Counted from the first letter of the stretch, positions 44,878 through 54,822 are shown. The stretch: DNA of 64,000 nucleotides from Sphingobacterium puteale (GCF_003627955.1 NZ_RBWS01000021.1:18292-82291); one strand, 5' to 3'. Numbers and translations: made by a program. The notes: generated by a model not told the origin, from the sequence alone.

Positions 44878-46170
44878 ATGAAATCGTATGCACTTGTTTT
44901 AGCGGCAGGCCTGCTCCCCTTTGGCGCATTAAGCCAAAAGATGGTTGCCCCCGGAAGCCCTGATATCAATACTAAATATATAAAGCCAGAGAAATCGCTT
45001 TATACCGTATATTATGTCAAAGATAATAACTGGGATAAGCAGGGATCATTGGTCTATGATATCACATCTACAGGCAATCAATTGACCTTAAAAAACTCCT
45101 ACACACCCAAGGACAGTTCCTGGATCAATATCAGGACAAGTGTTGTGGATCCCCAAACATTAAAATCCATCAGCTATACCAGTGACGGCAAAAAAACAAA
45201 ATTAAATCTCAGCTTTGGTGAAACCATCACCGGTAATTATTATTCCAAAGAAACTAAAAAAGATAAAAAACTGAGTTTTCGTCCTACCGAGCCATTTATT
45301 GATTTTAATTGGACGGATTTAATGATTGGGACACTTCCGCTTGATGTAGGCTATAAAGCTCGGATCCCGCAATTCTATTATAATGACGAATCCAATACAC
45401 AGGTTGAATACTATACTATCAAGGAAGTTAAAAGTTATAGCTATGGTTCACCGAAAACCGGGAAGCATGATACCTGGCTGATCACCTTATTGGAAGAAAA
45501 CACAGGAGCTATCTACAATTATGTGGTGGACAAGAAAGACCGGCGGCTTTGGCAGCGGGAGATGTCCATGGGCAACGGCAAGTGGGAAATTACGGTCAAT
45601 GAGGAACTGGACTATCAGCCGATCAAAAATCGGTTCGACAAGGAACTGGCCATCCGACAGATCTCCAACGGCAATAGCGTCATCATCGGGACCGCTTATG
45701 CACGCTCAAGTTCAGGTAAAAGATTAGGCGGTCTTGTCAATACGGCGAAAAAACAATATGCTCCAAAAGGAACCGAGATTATGCTTTTTCCAAATTCAGC
45801 ATACTACGAAGAATGGCTTGAGGTCAATAAGAAAATCCGTAAACAGAAAAAAGTTGCCGAGGTTCCACTGGATTTAGATTTTGGACACGCTATCAAGCGC
45901 ACCAAAGTGTATGATGATGAGGGACACTTTGAATTTGCAGAGCTAATGCCGGGCAACTATATTATTATGACCAGCTTTGACTTTACCAATTCGTACAACT
46001 ATTCGTATGTATCCGGTTATACCAATTATTACAATTATTGGGGATATACCGGTTCTACAACAAATTATGGGACCGGAAGGTCATCTTATACTGATAAAGC
46101 GACTATCGAAAAACGGATCAGCATTGATAAAGACGGCGAAAAGAAAGAGGTGAATTTAAAGGAAATGTAG
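44878..46170 (+). CDS. exported DUF3108-like protein
   Basis: A 430-residue secreted protein: signal MKSYALVLAAGLLPFGALSQ (1-20), then a beta-rich region (about 35-230) with a DUF3108-like layout (SYTSDGKKTKLNLSFGETITG, EPFIDFNWTDLMIGTLPL). The C-terminal part (about 350-400) is Tyr/Asn/Gly-rich (NSYNYSYVSGYTNYYNYWG), suggesting a low-complexity linker or adhesive tail. No enzyme motif recognised. Convergent with DoxX, which ends 18 bases away. Confidence 0.65.
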   Translation: MKSYALVLAAGLLPFGALSQKMVAPGSPDINTKYIKPEKSLYTVYYVKDNNWDKQGSLVYDITSTGNQLTLKNSYTPKDSSWINIRTSVVDPQTLKSISYTSDGKKTKLNLSFGETITGNYYSKETKKDKKLSFRPTEPFIDFNWTDLMIGTLPLDVGYKARIPQFYYNDESNTQVEYYTIKEVKSYSYGSPKTGKHDTWLITLLEENTGAIYNYVVDKKDRRLWQREMSMGNGKWEITVNEELDYQPIKNRFDKELAIRQISNGNSVIIGTAYARSSSGKRLGGLVNTAKKQYAPKGTEIMLFPNSAYYEEWLEVNKKIRKQKKVAEVPLDLDFGHAIKRTKVYDDEGHFEFAELMPGNYIIMTSFDFTNSYNYSYVSGYTNYYNYWGYTGSTTNYGTGRSSYTDKATIEKRISIDKDGEKKEVNLKEM

Positions 46171-46187
46171 GAAAAATAAAGACATAT

Positions 46188-46625
46188 TTATTTCTTTTGA
46201 TTTTTTTTCATCAATCGATCAAAGCTAAATGGAAAATCCCGATAGCTCCCTAAGAGAAAACAGGCACTTGCCGCTACCCAAACCGAATAGTTAAACGTGA
46301 CTTTGATACCAAAAGACAGTGTCATCGTCAACGCGAAAACGGTTAATAGAATCCCTGAAGACAGCGCTGCGAAACGTGTCCGATAACCGATCAATAACAA
46401 CAGGGCCAAAACGACCTCGAGTATGGTCGCTCCGATAGCGAGCATACTTCCTATTGACGCCGGCACAAAAAAATTGAGCTGATTGGAATAAGCGACAAAA
46501 TTGGCCCAACTTCCCCAAGAAGCATTCGCCGTACCTGGGGCTCCCCAAAAACCCAAACGATCCGCCACAGCAGATAAAAAGGCTGTTGCCACAGCTACGC
46601 GTACAAAAAATTGACTATATATCAT
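46188..46625 (-). CDS. DoxX family membrane protein
   Basis: A 145-residue, four-helix inner-membrane protein of the DoxX family (FVRVAVATAFLSAVADRLGFWG start; ASIGSMLAIGATILEVVLALLLLIGYRTRFAALSSGILL core). Function unresolved; members assist quinone-linked or redox modules. A minus-strand -7 box (TATATTTG, plus 46643-46650) lies 17 bases upstream. Unrelated to its neighbours. Confidence 0.85.
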   Translation of the reverse strand: MIYSQFFVRVAVATAFLSAVADRLGFWGAPGTANASWGSWANFVAYSNQLNFFVPASIGSMLAIGATILEVVLALLLLIGYRTRFAALSSGILLTVFALTMTLSFGIKVTFNYSVWVAASACFLLGSYRDFPFSFDRLMKKNQKK

Positions 46626-46705
46626 TTCTAAATTTTTAAGATCAAATATAAGGCAACAGTATCCGGATTAACTTAAACCAGTTTAAGAAATCAAGTGACA
46701 GACAA

Positions 46706-46747
46706 CAATAAGGCCGCCAGCATTTTAAATACTGAACGGCCTTATAA
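46706..46747 (-). terminator. possible terminator of the gamma-lyase gene
   Basis: ATAAGGCCG and CGGCCTTAT arms with an internal CAG...CTG mini-stem; no T run on the minus strand, so moderate support. Confidence 0.5.
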
Positions 46748-46871
46748 CATCAATTAATATGAATAAGAATTTATATGGTGTACACCTCCATTAAACTGTG
46801 ATACACCATAATAAACGACAATCGAATTGTCGAATAGTCCCAATAAAAAGTGAGAATATATATTTTTTTCC

Positions 46872-48077
46872 TTAAGCCAGAACAGCTGTTTTAACCATAC
46901 ATGCTTTCATCAGTTGATAAGTACGTTCAATATCATGATCCAAGCCAATAGAAAAACGGATCAGTCCGTCGGAGATTCCCATGCTCACCCGTTCCTCTTC
47001 GGGAATTTCAGATGACGTCGAACTGCCCGAACAGGAAAATAGCGTTTTATAGAAGCCAAGACTTACGGCCAAATAGCCAAGGTTCTCCTTTTGCATTAGC
47101 TCCATGAGCGCGTTGGCACGATCTGTCGTTCCGGCATCCAAAGTCAATATCCCGCCGAAACCATACTCTGCATGCATTATCTTTTTCATCAGCTCATGAT
47201 GCTTATGTGAAGGCAATCCGGGATAGGAAACTTTCAGCCCATCCTTTTCAAAGCGTTCGGCCAGGTAATGCGCATTATAACTATGTTGCTTTATGCGGAT
47301 ATGGAGTGTACGGAGATTTTTCAGGATACTGGCCGAGCGGAGACTGTCCATCGTCGGACCAAGCAGCATGCAGGCACCGGAATTGACATTTTTTGTATCG
47401 TTGATAAACTCTTTTGTACCACAATAAACACCACCGACAGTATCGCTGCTACCATTGATAAATTTTGTCAGGCTATGGATCACGATATCCGCACCTAACA
47501 GCCCCGGTGAGATAGATAACGGCGAAAAGGTATTGTCTACCACAAGTGTGAGCTTATATTTCTTGCAGATGGCAGACAGTCTTCTTAAATCAGCTACCTC
47601 CAGTAAGGGATTGCTGACGCTTTCACAATAAATTATTTTTGTCCCCGGACGTATCGCGGCTTCGATCGCTTCAAAATTACCGATATCAACAAAACTCGTT
47701 TCAATATGGAACGGCGGTAAAAAATTTTTCAGGAAAGCGTAGGTACCGCCGTAGATCGTTCGACTGGAAATAATATGGTCGCCACTTTTACAGAGTTGCA
47801 AAAGAACTGTTGTTATCGCTCCCATTCCCGAAGCCGTTACATTGGCGGCAGCCGTATTTTCCAGCCTGGCCAGCGCCTGCGCAAGATATAGATTCATCGG
47901 AGATGAATGCCGCGAATATAGGTAACAGCCATCCGCATTGCCCTCAAAGGTATCAAACATAGTTTTAGCGGATAGAAAGGTATAGGTCGAGCTATCCGAA
48001 ATAGAAGGATTTACACCGCCGAACTCTCCAAAATATTGCAAATCCTGTATTTCATTTGCTGCATTAAAATCTTCCAT
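46872..48077 (-). CDS. methionine gamma-lyase-like PLP enzyme
   Basis: A 401-residue Cys/Met metabolism PLP enzyme. The PLP lysine lies in VIHSLTKFINGSSDTVGGVYC, with VDNTFSPL and the substrate loop SRHSSPMNLYLAQALARLE. Resembles MdeA (splitting methionine into methanethiol, ammonia and 2-oxobutyrate), though cystathionine gamma-lyase or synthase remains possible. Divergent from an Lrp-family regulator with a shared near-palindrome, a pairing often seen for MdeA. Confidence 0.8.
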   Translation of the reverse strand: MEDFNAANEIQDLQYFGEFGGVNPSISDSSTYTFLSAKTMFDTFEGNADGCYLYSRHSSPMNLYLAQALARLENTAAANVTASGMGAITTVLLQLCKSGDHIISSRTIYGGTYAFLKNFLPPFHIETSFVDIGNFEAIEAAIRPGTKIIYCESVSNPLLEVADLRRLSAICKKYKLTLVVDNTFSPLSISPGLLGADIVIHSLTKFINGSSDTVGGVYCGTKEFINDTKNVNSGACMLLGPTMDSLRSASILKNLRTLHIRIKQHSYNAHYLAERFEKDGLKVSYPGLPSHKHHELMKKIMHAEYGFGGILTLDAGTTDRANALMELMQKENLGYLAVSLGFYKTLFSCSGSSTSSEIPEEERVSMGISDGLIRFSIGLDHDIERTYQLMKACMVKTAVLA

Positions 48078-48163
48078 CTGTGTATAATTTTATTTTTAAA
48101 TTTTGCTAATTTTTTATACATAAAATTGGGTTATTTTACATTTTATTACAACATTTTATCAGT

Positions 48164-48186
48164 ATATTAGATTATAAATCTGATAT
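48164..48186. promoter_or_regulatory. putative Lrp operator
   Basis: ATATTAGATT-ATA-AATCTGATAT: inverted repeat with one mismatch, midway between the divergent gamma-lyase and Lrp genes. Confidence 0.5.
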
Positions 48187-48253
48187 ATCTGTAAATTTTA
48201 GAAAATATATCCACAACAACTACATATAACTACTTTAAACCAAAAAATAATCT

Positions 48254-48712
48254 ATGCACTTCGACGAAACTGATAAAAAATTACTCAAACTTCTGCAGGA
48301 AGACGCCAAACAGACCACCAAGGAGCTTGCTCATAAGCTCGGATTATCCGTAACGGCTGCTTATGAACGTGTACGTAAACTTGAAAACACCGGGGTGATC
48401 TCTAAATATGTCGCTCTACTTGATAAACAAAAGATCGCAAAAGATTTTATGGTGCTCTGTCATGTCAAGCTCACACAGCATAAAAAAGAATATATACAGC
48501 AGTTTGAAAGGGAGGTAATGGATTTACAGGAAGTCACCGAATGCTTCCATGTCAGTGGCGATTACGATTATATTTTAAAGATCTGTGTTCGGGACATGGA
48601 AGATTATCGACATTTTATGTTGTCCAAGTTGACCTCCCTACAGCACATTGCGAGCACCCACAGTTCTTTTATGATCGCTGAGGTAAAGAATACCATAACT
48701 GTTCTTATTTAG
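48254..48712 (+). CDS. Lrp/AsnC family regulator
   Basis: A 152-residue leucine-responsive-type regulator. The N-terminal HTH is DETDKKLLKLLQEDAKQTTKELA and LSVTAAYERVRKLENTG; the C-terminal RAM domain (about 65-150) contains VTECFHVSGDYDYILKICV, the amino-acid-sensing segment. It likely controls the divergent methionine gamma-lyase-like gene in response to an amino acid, which is inference from pairing. It stands alone. Confidence 0.93.
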   Translation: MHFDETDKKLLKLLQEDAKQTTKELAHKLGLSVTAAYERVRKLENTGVISKYVALLDKQKIAKDFMVLCHVKLTQHKKEYIQQFEREVMDLQEVTECFHVSGDYDYILKICVRDMEDYRHFMLSKLTSLQHIASTHSSFMIAEVKNTITVLI

Positions 48713-48736
48713 CCCCTGCCAAACAAGAATAGCTCA

Positions 48737-49780
48737 TTAGACCAGAACACCATTTTTCGAAGCAATCGGATCAGGCAGATTTTCCTCACCTGTCATCTGC
48801 AATAAATCGATTTCTATCGTTCGGCAGATGGACAACATCGGAATATCAAACATCAGTCCCCCAAAAGGATTTTCAGTATAGTCACCCACCAGTTCCATCA
48901 CAATATAGATCCAGCCAATGACCACACAAAAAGGAATACTAGTCCAAATTCCCCAGTGGCCCAGTTTAGCAAATTCATTGACCAGCCCCAAAGGCAGTAA
49001 CATGATCAGAATAACATTAAAAACAAATGCCGTGCTGGCAAACTGCCTTGGCGAGGGGAACTTTTTGATTCGTTCTGCCTGTCCCTGAAAATCATAAAAC
49101 TGATTGAGGCAGGTCTGCAATTGCATCTGATTGAAATCCGAGATAAGCCCATCGTTTTTTAAATCATTGACATCTTTTGCCTGTTGGGAATTCAGATAAG
49201 TTGCAAAGTTTTTATAGACCGACTGTAGCGCATATTCTTCTCTCGAAAGATATTTATTCAAGAATATAGGCGTCCGGCTATAATCCGGAAAACCGGCTTT
49301 GATCAGCCGATGTCGCTTGACATTAAGTGCACCGATATGCCTCTTCAGACTGATGTGTTCCCACTCGGTCGGAACGAGCAGCTGCTCACGAAATTGGTAT
49401 AACCAGGCAATATGGCGGTAGGTTAATTTCTTCCTGACTTCTTCCAGATATTGCTGATCGCCCTGTCCGGTATTAAAGGCATAAAGCATGGATACAAATG
49501 AGCGGCTGGAGTTGACGATCCCGCCCCATATCTTTCGGGCCTCCCATAATCTATCATAAGCCTGGTTATTTTTAAATCCCACGTAAAATGCTTCTGCTGT
49601 ACCAATCAATGCCAAGGGAACCCAAGGAATAATCATCCATTCCCACTGAAAGAAATAATAGACGAGGGTAACAAGAGAACACCATGCCGTCAACCAGATT
49701 AAATGGACACCAGCAAGATTGAAGATCTGTTTGTAATTAAAATACTTTGTTGTAATCATAAAAGCATCCGTTTTTAACAT
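48737..49780 (-). CDS. bestrophin-like anion channel protein (second copy)
   Basis: A 347-residue bestrophin family protein: TTKYFNYKQIFNLAGVHLIWLTAW start, FKNNQAYDRLWEARKIWGGIVNSSRSF (family signature), LLPLGLVNEFAKLG and TENPFGGLMFDIPM near the C-terminus. Start uncertain: ATG 49780 or ATG 49759; the longer reading from a TTG at 49813 seems unlikely. It differs clearly from the 294-residue copy at 38.3 kb and is probably an older paralogue. Confidence 0.88.
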   Translation of the reverse strand: MLKTDAFMITTKYFNYKQIFNLAGVHLIWLTAWCSLVTLVYYFFQWEWMIIPWVPLALIGTAEAFYVGFKNNQAYDRLWEARKIWGGIVNSSRSFVSMLYAFNTGQGDQQYLEEVRKKLTYRHIAWLYQFREQLLVPTEWEHISLKRHIGALNVKRHRLIKAGFPDYSRTPIFLNKYLSREEYALQSVYKNFATYLNSQQAKDVNDLKNDGLISDFNQMQLQTCLNQFYDFQGQAERIKKFPSPRQFASTAFVFNVILIMLLPLGLVNEFAKLGHWGIWTSIPFCVVIGWIYIVMELVGDYTENPFGGLMFDIPMLSICRTIEIDLLQMTGEENLPDPIASKNGVLV

Positions 49781-50074
49781 TCCCGCTCCAGCAATATCTG
49801 GTATGAGAAACAAATTTATCCACAGCTGAATGTACCATTTAAATTTCTACAGTCCAATATCACCTGTCATTTTATTTCAAAATCAATCTATCCTACATAA
49901 CCTTATTGCAGTCATTATTTTGCTGGCAAAACGCGTAAAAAATCATCTTCTGCCTATTGTATCTATCTCAAAAAAAAGAATAGACCGAAGTATTAAGCCG
50001 CCGGTGTGCTACTAGAAAAAGTGATATTGGCGTAATCTAAAATTGAATGCCTCTTAAAATTATCGGCTCATCAG

Positions 50075-50341
50075 TTAGATCAAAAAACCTTGTTTTTCAA
50101 ATTGTTTCACCAATTTTTCAGCATCTTTTTCAGCCACACTTTCTTCTACCTGGTAATTATCCAATAAAACTGCAGTGACACTTTCAACATTAAATTCCTT
50201 TCCTTGCAGTTCTAGCCAGATCTGCACAGCAGTCTCATTAAAAGTATAAACCTTGGATGCATCCAATTGCTCTTGCCCGGGATAGACTAAGATATGGTCA
50301 TCGCCCAATTTGCGTAATTGTAAATCTCCTCTAAGTTTCAT
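50075..50341 (-). CDS. PqqD family RiPP-recognition-like protein
   Basis: An 88-residue PqqD-like protein: an N-terminal beta hairpin (LRKLGDDHILVYPGQEQLDASKVYTFN) and helical C-terminus (DAEKLVKQFEKQGFLI), the fold that binds leader peptides of ribosomally made peptides. No radical SAM maturase, precursor or other modification gene is adjacent; the flanks (49814-50074 and 50342-50557) hold only non-coding DNA. Thus an orphan RRE-like protein of unknown partner. Confidence 0.82.
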   Translation of the reverse strand: MKLRGDLQLRKLGDDHILVYPGQEQLDASKVYTFNETAVQIWLELQGKEFNVESVTAVLLDNYQVEESVAEKDAEKLVKQFEKQGFLI

Positions 50342-50557
50342 CTGGCTATTCCTCTATTTATTTCTATGACATTCAAACAATTCATTTGGTTTGTCCTATT
50401 ACGAAAAAGTATATACATTATACAATAGGTCCGAACGGCAGCCTCTTCTCTACTGCGGCTTGTTATCAAAAATACAAAAGACACTCGAAAAATTAACTAA
50501 AAAACTCAACAGAGATAAAGAAAAATAACTACGGAGTTTAAAAAAACTTTTCTCTCC

Positions 50558-52165
50558 TTAACTTCCTTGCAACTGCTCGAAAGTAAATAGTTGCGGATAG
50601 TTTTTGGGCAGTTCATAACGCCAGTTATGCATCGGGAAATTGTCATTCCGGATCTTGCCGTCGGGATCCATTAGAATATATCGCGGTATGCCATTAAATT
50701 TAAATAACTCCCGCAACGCCAGATACTCATCCGGCGAAACGATATAGCTTTCGAACATGTGGTTTTTGACCACATAATCGTTGTAGAAATTCATATCAGG
50801 GGTACCGCTGCTGTCCGTCACAAAAACAAATACCAGGTTGGGATTATCCTTTAGTTTTAAGCGCTTTTCTTTCATGGCCTCAATCCCAGCACGGCAGGGC
50901 CCGCAGGATTCTGACCAAAAGTCAACAAGAACGACCTTACCACGATATTTATCGGTCAGTTTTTTAAATACAGCGGCAGATGTCGTCTGTGGCAACATGT
51001 AACCTCCCATGGATTTTTTCACTCTTTCGTTCAACGCCATGGCTTCTTTTTTCAAGTCCTTATTGGTCAGAACCTGCAACAGGTCATTTGAAATCTCTGC
51101 CATCTGTACCGTGTCTTTTGCATTTGAAATCCTGAATTTCAATGTTCGGAGTATTGCTGCTTCAGTAACCAGCGTACCGGCTATCGGCCCGTTCGCTTTT
51201 CGATTTAAGGAGTCTAATACCTGGTAGAAGTTTAATTTCCGCTGGCTGTTCATTAACCTATAAAGACTGGTAATAGGAAATAATGGTGAGTACTCAAAGC
51301 GGTTGATAAGTGTCGAGAACTGCCGCGGGACAAATAGGGCAGGATCATTCAGGTCCAAGCGTTTTATAAAATCAAAGTAATCTTCCGGAAGGGGAGATTT
51401 AAGGTAGGGATTTAGGCTGTCATTTTTTGAAATCCCTTCGCGATACATCTGGAGATCCAACAGTTGCGCGGCGTAATTGACATCCACATCACTTCGGATC
51501 AAATGTTTTACCTTAGGGGTATAGGCAGCGCTCTTCAGACGGTCATTTACATCCTGCCGGACAGAATCCCATGTAGCGATAACTCCTTCTTTGGTCTGCT
51601 GTGTCGGTCTTTCCTTCAACAGCTGTTCAACATGATCATAAAATTTCCTCCGGTTGCTTTCCCATTTAAAATCCGCAAGCTGTTGATTTTCCTGAGCAAG
51701 CGGTCCACCATACTGCAACAGTTCCAATTGACCGTCCAGCGAAGCTTTCAATGTCATAGCCAAGGTATGGCCGGGTTCGATATAATAATAGTAATTACGC
51801 TCATTGATGGATAGATAAGACATTTCCGGATTGACCGCCAGGTAACTGGCCTCAAAACGGCCATCAGGATATATCCGGATTGTGGCCGGATAGTCCTCTC
51901 TGGTCAGTTGGTTGCCACAATAAATAATGCCGCTATTAAAACCGAGCTTTGGGCTATAGCCTTCAATAAAACCGATAATACGGACAGAATCTGGTCCAAA
52001 AAAATTTTTATCATAGTTTTTAAACACGGTTTTGACCTTCGCCGCGGCGAGTTTCTGTTTTATCCAACTGTTAGGATCAACAGCGCCTGTTTGTTTTGAT
52101 ACGGTTTGAGCTGAGGCAAACGAAAAATTCAAAAAAATAAAAAAGGCGATAATTGGCAATTTCAT
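50558..52165 (-). CDS. TlpA-like thioredoxin-fold protein
   Basis: A 535-residue exported protein: signal (about 1-19, LPIIAFFIFLNFSFASAQ), a long beta- and helix-rich N-terminal region (to about 390) of unknown family with DUF4369-like character, and a C-terminal TlpA/AhpC-TSA domain with WSESCGPCRAGIEAM, the CxxC redox site. Such proteins reduce periplasmic disulfides. The CxxC is preceded by Ser-Glu-Ser rather than the usual Ala-Ser-Trp. Monocistronic. Confidence 0.85.
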   Translation of the reverse strand: MKLPIIAFFIFLNFSFASAQTVSKQTGAVDPNSWIKQKLAAAKVKTVFKNYDKNFFGPDSVRIIGFIEGYSPKLGFNSGIIYCGNQLTREDYPATIRIYPDGRFEASYLAVNPEMSYLSINERNYYYYIEPGHTLAMTLKASLDGQLELLQYGGPLAQENQQLADFKWESNRRKFYDHVEQLLKERPTQQTKEGVIATWDSVRQDVNDRLKSAAYTPKVKHLIRSDVDVNYAAQLLDLQMYREGISKNDSLNPYLKSPLPEDYFDFIKRLDLNDPALFVPRQFSTLINRFEYSPLFPITSLYRLMNSQRKLNFYQVLDSLNRKANGPIAGTLVTEAAILRTLKFRISNAKDTVQMAEISNDLLQVLTNKDLKKEAMALNERVKKSMGGYMLPQTTSAAVFKKLTDKYRGKVVLVDFWSESCGPCRAGIEAMKEKRLKLKDNPNLVFVFVTDSSGTPDMNFYNDYVVKNHMFESYIVSPDEYLALRELFKFNGIPRYILMDPDGKIRNDNFPMHNWRYELPKNYPQLFTFEQLQGS

Positions 52166-52309
52166 AACTTTTAGCTTTTAATCCCTTTAAGTTAAGTATT
52201 TTACACCAAATAAAGAATAGATTTCAAAAAACTAATCCCTATATTAAGTTTAGAATGATCGTACATTTTTAGGCAAAAATAAGTTTACTCGGCCCGAACC
52301 CGACTTAAA

Positions 52310-52342
52310 CAGAAAAAGAGACTGTCTAAAGCCTCTTTCTAT
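52310..52342 (-). terminator. possible terminator of the beta-helix gene
   Basis: AAAGAG / CTCTTT arms with one internal mismatch and a T tract on the minus strand. Confidence 0.45.
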
Positions 52343-52378
52343 TTCTATTAAACTATTGATCTTGCAGCATATCATATG

Positions 52379-54772
52379 TTATAATTGCAAAATCAGTTCC
52401 GCCTGTTGCTGGTTTCTAAAAACAACAACTGTTGGCTGATCGGCATGAATATGCTTTTTAATAGCTTGCTGTAGGTCCGTTAACTGATCTATTTTCTCGC
52501 CTTGATAGTCCAAGATCACATCATTGGCCCGTAGTCCGCTTTTATAAAGCGCGCTCTTTTCTTCCAGCTGGAGCATCAATACACCGGCAATCGATGGAAG
52601 TCCAGCGGCTGACTGTTCGCCCAATGTTTCGACAGACTTAAATTGTCCGCCTTTCCAAGCCCACTTCAAGTCCTGCTCTTTTGTGTCTTTTTGGATCAGC
52701 CGCGGTATCTCCGGGCTGGCAGCGAGGCTTTTCAGTCTTTTGCTCGTCACACCAAAATGCAGCATATCAAAATTTTTGAAACCTTGATCTTTCCAGTTCT
52801 TCAACCGGAAATCGCCCTGGACGGGATCGACAAAATTCAGCGGAACAACACGTCCATATTTTTCCACTCCCTTCGTTTGATCTTTTAGTAAGTCTTCCTT
52901 TCTTGTGTAAATATTATGGTCCACCTCATCCCCCCAGTACTTAACCTGAATATCCTGATGGCTATGCATCAAAAGATTATCCCGAAAGATATCATGGCTG
53001 TCCTTAAACCACACATGTGGATGAAAACCATTGTTGAGCATAACATTGTTATATACTTTGCGATAAAAGCCTTCCCGCAATTTTAATCCGCCGCCTAAAC
53101 AGAGGTTATTGTAGATTTCGTAGTTGGAAGATCCATCATCGAGGTCAATATCCCAGCCATGGTCGCAACGAAAGCGGTTGTCGTGAATTTTTGTTGTTCT
53201 GACCGCATCCAGTAAAATTAAGTTGGGATGGGCTGCTGTCATCTGATCCATTTCTTTACGGTCGGGATGCCAAAAACGGTCACGTCCCCAAGAATTAAAA
53301 GCGCCATGATCACTGGTTTCCAACACGGTATTGAATACGTCGTTGTAGGCGATCTCATGTCCGCCCCAGGTACCGTCACCGACATTGATACCCGCACGGG
53401 GCACATTGTAAATCGTGTTGTGCAAGATGAGTAGAGACTCAGCCATCGAGATCTGAACACCAGCGACCTGCTTTTCGATCAGACCAATGCTGTGAATCAA
53501 ATTGTCACTGGCCTCACAATCCATAGGGTAATTCTTAGACTTGGGACCTTTGACAGTGTCCATCTGATCGAGTGGAACAAATTGCTCATAGTGAAACGCT
53601 GGTGAGCGCACAGCCTCGGGATCGCCTACAAAGTTGATGGCACCGGCACCGATCTGTTCAATACGGTTGCTGCTGATCTTTACGCCACGATTGTAATTGC
53701 TCACAAAGACAGCATTCCCGCCCAATTCGACAAAATCATTGGCACGAAGGGTGCAATTTTCAGCACCCTCAATCTTTACCGCTCCCTGCCGATAGATAGT
53801 CCAGTCGCTGCGCAACAGTGGTTCCGCAGTTTTCATAAAGGTAGGTGCCGTATGCGTAAAACGCAGGCCGCTGATTTCAATATCATGTACCGGACCTGAA
53901 GCGGAACCCGAAATAGTGATTAAATTTTCAAGTTGGGGAGCCACAAACTTAAGCTGATTAGGATCCTTACCATTGGCTGGCATGTAATATAGAGTCGCTT
54001 TAGCCTCATCCAGATACCATTCCTGGGCAGTATCAAGTTCTTCAAAAATATTCTCGACAAAGCGATAGGTCTCGTGCATTTTGCTTGGGCGGTTATTTTG
54101 CTCTCCGCCTTCAAGCGTAACTTTTGACACCCCCTCTTTTCCTGTGATGCGGTAGTGGAACCCACCCCAACGGCCTTCGTGCAGCGCATGCACAATACCT
54201 CCGGTCGGGTTTTTCCAGGTCGCGATACGTGCTGGGCTCAGTGCATCTGCCGCATACCCCTGAAAGGGTAATATAGAGGCATCATAATTTGGATACCTTG
54301 CACGGATCAGGTGTGCATCATTGGCATACAAACACTGGAAACTCAATCCTGCAGGAACTTTAGCTTTCCAGATCCCTTTATCGCCTTGTTCCCATTTTAG
54401 ATCAAGGGTTTTGCCCCCACTGAGGATGACCTGCTTTCCATCGGCGGCTTTAATCCTTAAAGGCTGTTTCTTATTACCAGAGTGATTTGCCAAGAGCTGT
54501 ATCGGTTTGTCGAGGTAATACGTTCCGCCGTTAAAAATAATTTCGATACCGGAACCGACCTTTCCCTTTTTATATTTTTCTGCGGCACGAAGGGCTGCAT
54601 CAGCTGTGGCAAAAGGTTTTACCGATGTTCCCGCATTCTGGTCGCTGCCTTTTGGACTGATATATATACGCCTGACGGTGCTGGACTGCTGTGCCTGTGC
54701 AGCAGGGATCGCCAAGCAGCTCATTCCAATAAAAAATAGCCCCACAGCTTGGCTCGATTGTATTTTCATCAT
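52379..54772 (-). CDS. parallel beta-helix glycan-acting protein with PDZ tail
   Basis: A 797-residue secreted protein. Signal about 1-27. An N-terminal ISPKGSDQNAGTSVKPFATAD start and repeated right-handed beta-helix turns (for example ISGLRFTHTAP, NCTLRANDFVELGGNAVFV, SNRIEQIGAGAINFVGD, LLILHNTIYNVPRAGINV, NYEIYNNLCLGGG) span about 30-700; this layout resembles GH141-type or polysaccharide lyase proteins. A PDZ domain closes the chain (about 720-797, KSGLRANDVILDYQGEKI). Catalytic residues cannot be named from sequence alone. A perfect 28-base palindrome lies about 50 bases upstream of the start. Confidence 0.8.
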   Translation of the reverse strand: MMKIQSSQAVGLFFIGMSCLAIPAAQAQQSSTVRRIYISPKGSDQNAGTSVKPFATADAALRAAEKYKKGKVGSGIEIIFNGGTYYLDKPIQLLANHSGNKKQPLRIKAADGKQVILSGGKTLDLKWEQGDKGIWKAKVPAGLSFQCLYANDAHLIRARYPNYDASILPFQGYAADALSPARIATWKNPTGGIVHALHEGRWGGFHYRITGKEGVSKVTLEGGEQNNRPSKMHETYRFVENIFEELDTAQEWYLDEAKATLYYMPANGKDPNQLKFVAPQLENLITISGSASGPVHDIEISGLRFTHTAPTFMKTAEPLLRSDWTIYRQGAVKIEGAENCTLRANDFVELGGNAVFVSNYNRGVKISSNRIEQIGAGAINFVGDPEAVRSPAFHYEQFVPLDQMDTVKGPKSKNYPMDCEASDNLIHSIGLIEKQVAGVQISMAESLLILHNTIYNVPRAGINVGDGTWGGHEIAYNDVFNTVLETSDHGAFNSWGRDRFWHPDRKEMDQMTAAHPNLILLDAVRTTKIHDNRFRCDHGWDIDLDDGSSNYEIYNNLCLGGGLKLREGFYRKVYNNVMLNNGFHPHVWFKDSHDIFRDNLLMHSHQDIQVKYWGDEVDHNIYTRKEDLLKDQTKGVEKYGRVVPLNFVDPVQGDFRLKNWKDQGFKNFDMLHFGVTSKRLKSLAASPEIPRLIQKDTKEQDLKWAWKGGQFKSVETLGEQSAAGLPSIAGVLMLQLEEKSALYKSGLRANDVILDYQGEKIDQLTDLQQAIKKHIHADQPTVVVFRNQQQAELILQL

Positions 54773-54822
54773 ATTAGTATTTCATGTTGGTTATTTTTCT
54801 GATCAATTTATGATTCAGTTTC

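Noticed and set aside
50367..50429. 20-codon frame near the PqqD-like gene as a RiPP precursor
   Set aside because: No leader/core pattern, opposite strand, AT-rich chance frame.
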